Shown: positions 59,753 through 64,000 of the stretch, piece by piece | Layout of the letters: the number at the start of each line of letters is the position of its first letter | Position numbering within the stretch: position 1 is the first letter of the stretch | Assembly: GCF_001625215.2 (NCBI RefSeq) | Contig: NC_030381.2 | Span: 53,121,214 to 53,185,213 of the forward strand | DNA length: 64,000 nucleotides | Direction of reading: 5' to 3' | DNA from: Daucus carota subsp. sativus | Taxonomy: Eukaryota > Streptophyta > Magnoliopsida > Apiales > Apiaceae | Program-made: the position numbers and the translations under genes | Notes under the pieces: model-generated | Database searches by the model: none | What the model was told of the DNA's origin: nothing | Seen by the model: only the letters and a program-made list of their open reading frames with translations

Positions 59753-60518
59753 AGTGATTATACTATATTAATATATCATATATCATAAGAACTTGAGAAC
59801 AAGATTTTAATACACTATACATACAATAAATCCATGCAAATAACATTTTGTCGTACTATGCATGTGTGTTGTATTTATCCAAAATTTTATTACAACCTAT
59901 TTCACATCAACGAGAAGAAGATGATGCTAAATTAGTCATATAAATTGTGTAATTTATCAAAAAGAAAATAAGAACCACATGTTCATACAAATCGCGAGTG
60001 GGTTGTGATGTAGATTATTTTAAAGGTTTTTTCCTATAGACAAAAATGATTTTTTTATAAAATATGTGCTGTTGAGAAATTGGGGTAAATTAAATTTCAT
60101 GATTTTATATTTAACTTTTTATTTATGAAAATGTGTTCACCTTGAGGTCTGATAATATTATTGCTGACGATTTTGCAGTGTAATAATAAGGTCGAGCAAC
60201 ACTCGGTATCCGTTATTATATAAATTACTTTTTGTTTTTTCTACAAGTTAATGTTAAAACAGGTCTAAAAACTCTTTCATATGTTCTATTTAGCCAAAAT
60301 TAGAAGATTATAGACAACTCATAGCTTGACGTCTTTACTTCCTCAACAACTAGGTTTATAAACTGCAAGTCTTTACTTCCTCAACAACTAGGTTTATAAA
60401 CTGCAAGCAAGCAAATAATATGAACAATATTACTGAACAATATTACTGTCATCCAATTCACTTCCTTTCTTAGAGCATCTCCACTAAATTAATTATATGA
60501 TATCGTAAATTATAATTT
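59753..60518. repeat. dispersed direct repeat, copy 1
   Basis: Starts AGTGATTATACTATATTAAT and runs to the AATTATAATTTTAA region. It matches copy 2 at 63039-63822 with scattered small differences and indels. It contains its own 39-bp tandem repeat (about 60331-60408) and ends inside a MITE left terminus. No LTR-type ends. Confidence 0.88.
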
Positions 60519-60755
60519 TAAAAAATATATACAAAAATTCACTCCAACATTTCCTACCCATTCCCTAAATATCAAGTATCCGCTTTTCATTCATTTGATT
60601 TTTTAATGATTAAATATTTATCTTTTAACTTTCGCACACTTTTTTCCACATTTTTTATTATCTTTTTGTTAAAAAATTTAGATTTAATACTATAATAATA
60701 ATAATAGGGAATACAAATAGAGATTATTGTTGGATTAATATTGTTGGAGTTGTCA
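60473..60755. mobile_element. degenerate Harbinger-type MITE
   Basis: The left end is TTA|GAGCATCTCCACTAAATT. The right end is poorly kept (TTGTTGGAGTTGTC). It overlaps the end of the direct repeat. Confidence 0.5.
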
Positions 60756-60821
60756 ATCAATATAGAATCCTTATTTCTTAGAATTTGAATTATTTATCAT
60801 ATATTTAGGTAACCTTTCTAA

Positions 60822-61550
60822 GAGCATCTCCAGCAGCATCTTAGCCCATTCCTTAAATATAATATAAAATATTAGATCCTAGTGACTTAAGATAATAATA
60901 GATATTCTCACCTCCAACAATATTCCTTATATTCATTCCTTATATACTATTTTATTATTAAAAGTTACCATTATTGCAATAGGTGAAGAGAGAGAACATG
61001 TTTGTATTCAAAATCTATTATAAAATAAGATTTAGTAGAGGAGAGAAGTTACCTAAAGATAAGGCATGACTAGTGGATCTTAGTGATTTAGAGAATCACT
61101 AAGAGCATCTCCAGCAGCATCTTATCTCATTCCTTAAATAAAATATAAAATATTGGATCCTAGTGACTTAAGATAATAATAGCTATTCTCACCTCCAACA
61201 ATATTCCTTATATTCATTCCTTATATACTATTTTATTATTAAAAGTTACCATTATTGCAATAGGTGAAGAGAGAGAACATGTTTGTATTCAAAATTTATT
61301 ATAAAATAAGATTTAGGAGAGGAGAGAGGTTCCCTAAAGACAAGGGATGTCTAGTGGATCTTAGTGATTTAGGGAATCACTAAGATACTGTTGGAGTGGA
61401 TTATTTTCTCATATTCCTCATATTTTGGTTTAAGACTCCAAATAAAGAAGCTGCTGGAGTTGCTCTAAGATACTGTTGGAGTGGATTATTTTCCCATATT
61501 CCTCGTATTTTGGTTTAAGACTCCAAATAGGGTAGCTGATGGAGTTGCTC
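60822..61550. mobile_element. Harbinger-type MITE with tandemly duplicated left and right parts
   Basis: GAGCATCTCCAGCAGCATCT begins at 60822 and again at 61103 (period 281 bp), each preceded by TAA. The right terminus CTGCTGGAGTTGCTC ends at 61465 followed by TAA, and a second right part (about 85 bp, ending GATGGAGTTGCTC) ends at 61550. The unit is thus left-left-right-right. Confidence 0.82.
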
Positions 61551-63038
61551 CAAGGCAATGTACTTGTGCAAATCAGGCCTAGTTTAGAAACACTTTTCAT
61601 TTCATCCAACAATCTTTCTTGACGTCTGTTTCCAGTATATCAGCAAATGCTATTTCTTTCCCCGTAATGCCTCCATGACCATTCTGCGAGGTTTATGTGA
61701 TTCTCACTTCCATGATTAGGCTTTCATCCTGTCACGATATCTAAAAGTACTACTACAAAGCCAAAAACATCGATCTTTTGGTTAATCTTTGCAGTATGGG
61801 TATATTCTGCATTTGAAGAAAACATACAAATTCAACATAACAATTTGAATTCTGAGAGAAGGAGCAATGTAACCAAATGAGCCAGCGAAAGTGGACATGG
61901 TGTTGGCCTCATAGCCTTTTAGCTAAAATCTTAGCCGATCCGAATTTGATAGTCATGAAAATCAGAGTCCAACAATGTACTATTATTTAAGGAACTCCAC
62001 CTTTAGAACATCTACATTTGTAGATAGGAAAAATCAGATATATTATAATATTATAATAATAATTAATATATTATTTTAATTTATTTTATAATATTTCATT
62101 TAAGAAGAATTTATAATAATTAATCAAATTTTAAAAATCGAATCAGACAAATATTATCATCGCTCATTAATCTAATATCAGCAAGTATCAGCTCAGCAAT
62201 TTCATTAGTTAGTTATAGGTCAAGAGTTTTGGCATCGCTGTAATCAATCTAATATATTTCCAATAATCAATGATCAATTTTAATCTTGTAAACCGATTTT
62301 GACTAGAAGTCCGTAAATATCAAACCTACATGGTTGCCAACTTAGCATCAAAATGTCTAAATACATCAAAATGTTAAAAACAGGCGAAAGAATAAAGGTA
62401 TAAATCATCACTGTCGTCCTCTTTTTTCTGCACAGACTCGGTTTGATTCTACACAATCATTTAAACAAGCTACAAAGAACAAGGTTGGTTTCGATGGAAA
62501 ATCCGAATACATCAATACAGGCCTCATTGTTGGCAGCGTTATCAACTTGAAACTGTCTCCATCTTGCAATGGAATTTTTACTTTGATTTTAGGGTTGTCT
62601 ATGGTGACATGTGGTATGAATATTATAAATATCTTAGCAGAAATATCTACACATAGGTTAGTTACTCTAGTTTCTAGCTCATTACTTCATCATGCGCAAG
62701 TAGGGGCAGATCTAGAAACGAAATCTTAGAGGGGCACCAAGCAAATTTTTGGAAAACAACTATATAATTTTAAATTTGGGGGGCACTTCTATAATTTTGT
62801 AAAATTTAGAATGGTGAAAAAATGTAAAATAAAAATAAAAATTAAAGGAGACACGTGTTCGCCCGTACCTCTTCCTAGATCCGTCCATGTACGCAAGCTG
62901 ACGTGAACGTCAGGGCGCACAGAGGACATGCATATAGCTAATCCGTTCTCAGTTCGGAAAAAGCTACTGAGGAATGCCAAAACAATGTCGACATGCAGAC
63001 AAGATGCTTCTATCCCGATTCTCTCATGAATGGGGAGA
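61551..63038. other. intergenic DNA, one possible MITE
   Basis: No gene recognised. Near 62702-62890 the ends AGGGGCAGATCTAG and CTAGATCCGTCCATG resemble hAT-type MITE termini, but only about 10 bp pair. Open frames here are short and featureless. Confidence 0.45.
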
Positions 63039-63822
63039 AGTGATTATACTATATTAATATATCATAAGAACTTGAGAACAAGATTTTAATACACTATACT
63101 TATAATAAATCCATGTAAATAACATTTCATCGTACTATGCATGTGTGTTATATGTATTTATCCAAAATTTTATTACAACCTATTTCACATCAACGAGAAG
63201 ATGGTGCTAAATTAGTCATATAAATTGTGTAATTTATTAAAAAGAAAATAAGAACCACATGTTCAAACAAATGAGTGGGTTGTGATGTAGATTATTTTAA
63301 AGGTTTTTCCCTATAGACAAAAATCATTTTTTTTTTATAAAATATGTCTTGTAGAGAAATTGGGGTAAATTAAATTTCATGATTTTATATTTAACTTTTT
63401 ATTTATGAAAATGTGTTCACCTCGAGGTCTGATAATATTCTTGCTCACGACTTTGCACTGAATAGTGTAATAATAAGGCCGAGCGAAAAATTCGGTATTT
63501 GTTATTATACAAATTATTTTTTGTTTTTTCAATAAGTTAATGTTAAAACAGGTCTAAAAACTCTTTCATATGTTCTGTTTAACCAAAATTAGAAGATTAC
63601 AGAGAACTCATAGCACTTGACGTTTTTACTTCCTCAACAAGGTTTATAAACAGCAACAAGAAGCAAATAATATGAACAATATTACTGTCATCCAATTCAC
63701 TTCCTTTATTAGAGCATCTCCACTAAATTAGTTATATTAGTTATATGATATCCTAAATTATAATTTTTATCTCCACTAAATTAGTTATATTAGTTATATG
63801 ATATCCTAAATTATAATTTTAA
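63039..63822. repeat. dispersed direct repeat, copy 2
   Basis: Same order as copy 1, 3.29 kb downstream and in the same orientation. Its last part carries a local tandem duplication of about 53 bp (ATCTCCACTAAATTAGTTAT at about 63717 and 63770). Confidence 0.88.
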
Positions 63823-64000
63823 GAAGAGTTAATTGCAATTGGCACCTTTTTGGTTTCAGCACAGCACATTGCACCTAATAGTTTTGGAAAATACACTTTG
63901 CAGCCCAAGACTTTTAAGCCGCGGACACTTTGCACTCTTTCCGTTAATTTCTGCCGTTACTGTTAACTTTTGCAGGGGCATTTTGGGAAATTTAATTATA
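63823..64000. other. window end, possible terminus of an unknown repeat
   Basis: Less AT-rich than the preceding repeat. Phrases such as TTAATTGCAATTGGCACC and GCACTCTTTCCGTTAATTTC look like a plant transposon terminus, but the other end is outside the window. Confidence 0.3.

Overview
This is nuclear genomic DNA of a flowering plant, a eudicot. The genes are split by many AT-rich introns, intergenic DNA is very AT-rich, and plant-specific families are present: an R2R3-MYB, an arginine-rich tandem CCCH protein, a plastid sigma factor, plant profilin and an ENOD93-like protein. Stowaway, Harbinger-type and hAT MITEs, TRIM elements and a copia element fill the gaps. The species cannot be fixed from the sequence; an asterid such as an Apiaceae member is only a guess.

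Layout. 287-1753 (-): R2R3-MYB of the RAX/MYB36 kind. 1.9-12.3 kb: gene-free, with several MITEs and a rearranged TRIM. 12352-13449 (+): intronless tandem CCCH zinc-finger gene. 13.5-21.9 kb: gene-poor, with an hAT element carrying a nested Stowaway, decayed coding remnants and a 1.6-kb foldback element with a 9-bp target duplication. 22619-35635 (+): a 24-exon P4-ATPase flippase (ALA2). 37103-39835 (+): plastid sigma factor SIG3 (7 exons). 40516-45881 (-): ATP-dependent phosphofructokinase (13 exons), convergent with SIG3. 47804-49967 (+): profilin (3 exons). 50674-56390: a full-length copia-type LTR retrotransposon, coding strand minus, with nearly identical LTRs but a broken coding region. 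57313-58991 (+): ENOD93-like small membrane protein (4 exons). 59-64 kb: MITE arrays and a pair of roughly 770-bp direct repeats.

The genes are ordinary housekeeping or regulatory loci and do not form a pathway. All splice models were assembled by hand from splice signals, reading phase and remembered family sequences; every intron phase closes, and predicted lengths (263, 365, 1105, 553, 493, 132 and 112 aa) suit the families. The unusual signals are structural: three GC-AG introns (one abutting a long CT microsatellite), an intact 238-bp TRIM in SIG3, a related element with inverted LTR ends and its own target duplication, the foldback MULE-like element, and an exact post-insertion duplication at the copia edge. 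I found no CRISPR, operon or clear new gene system.
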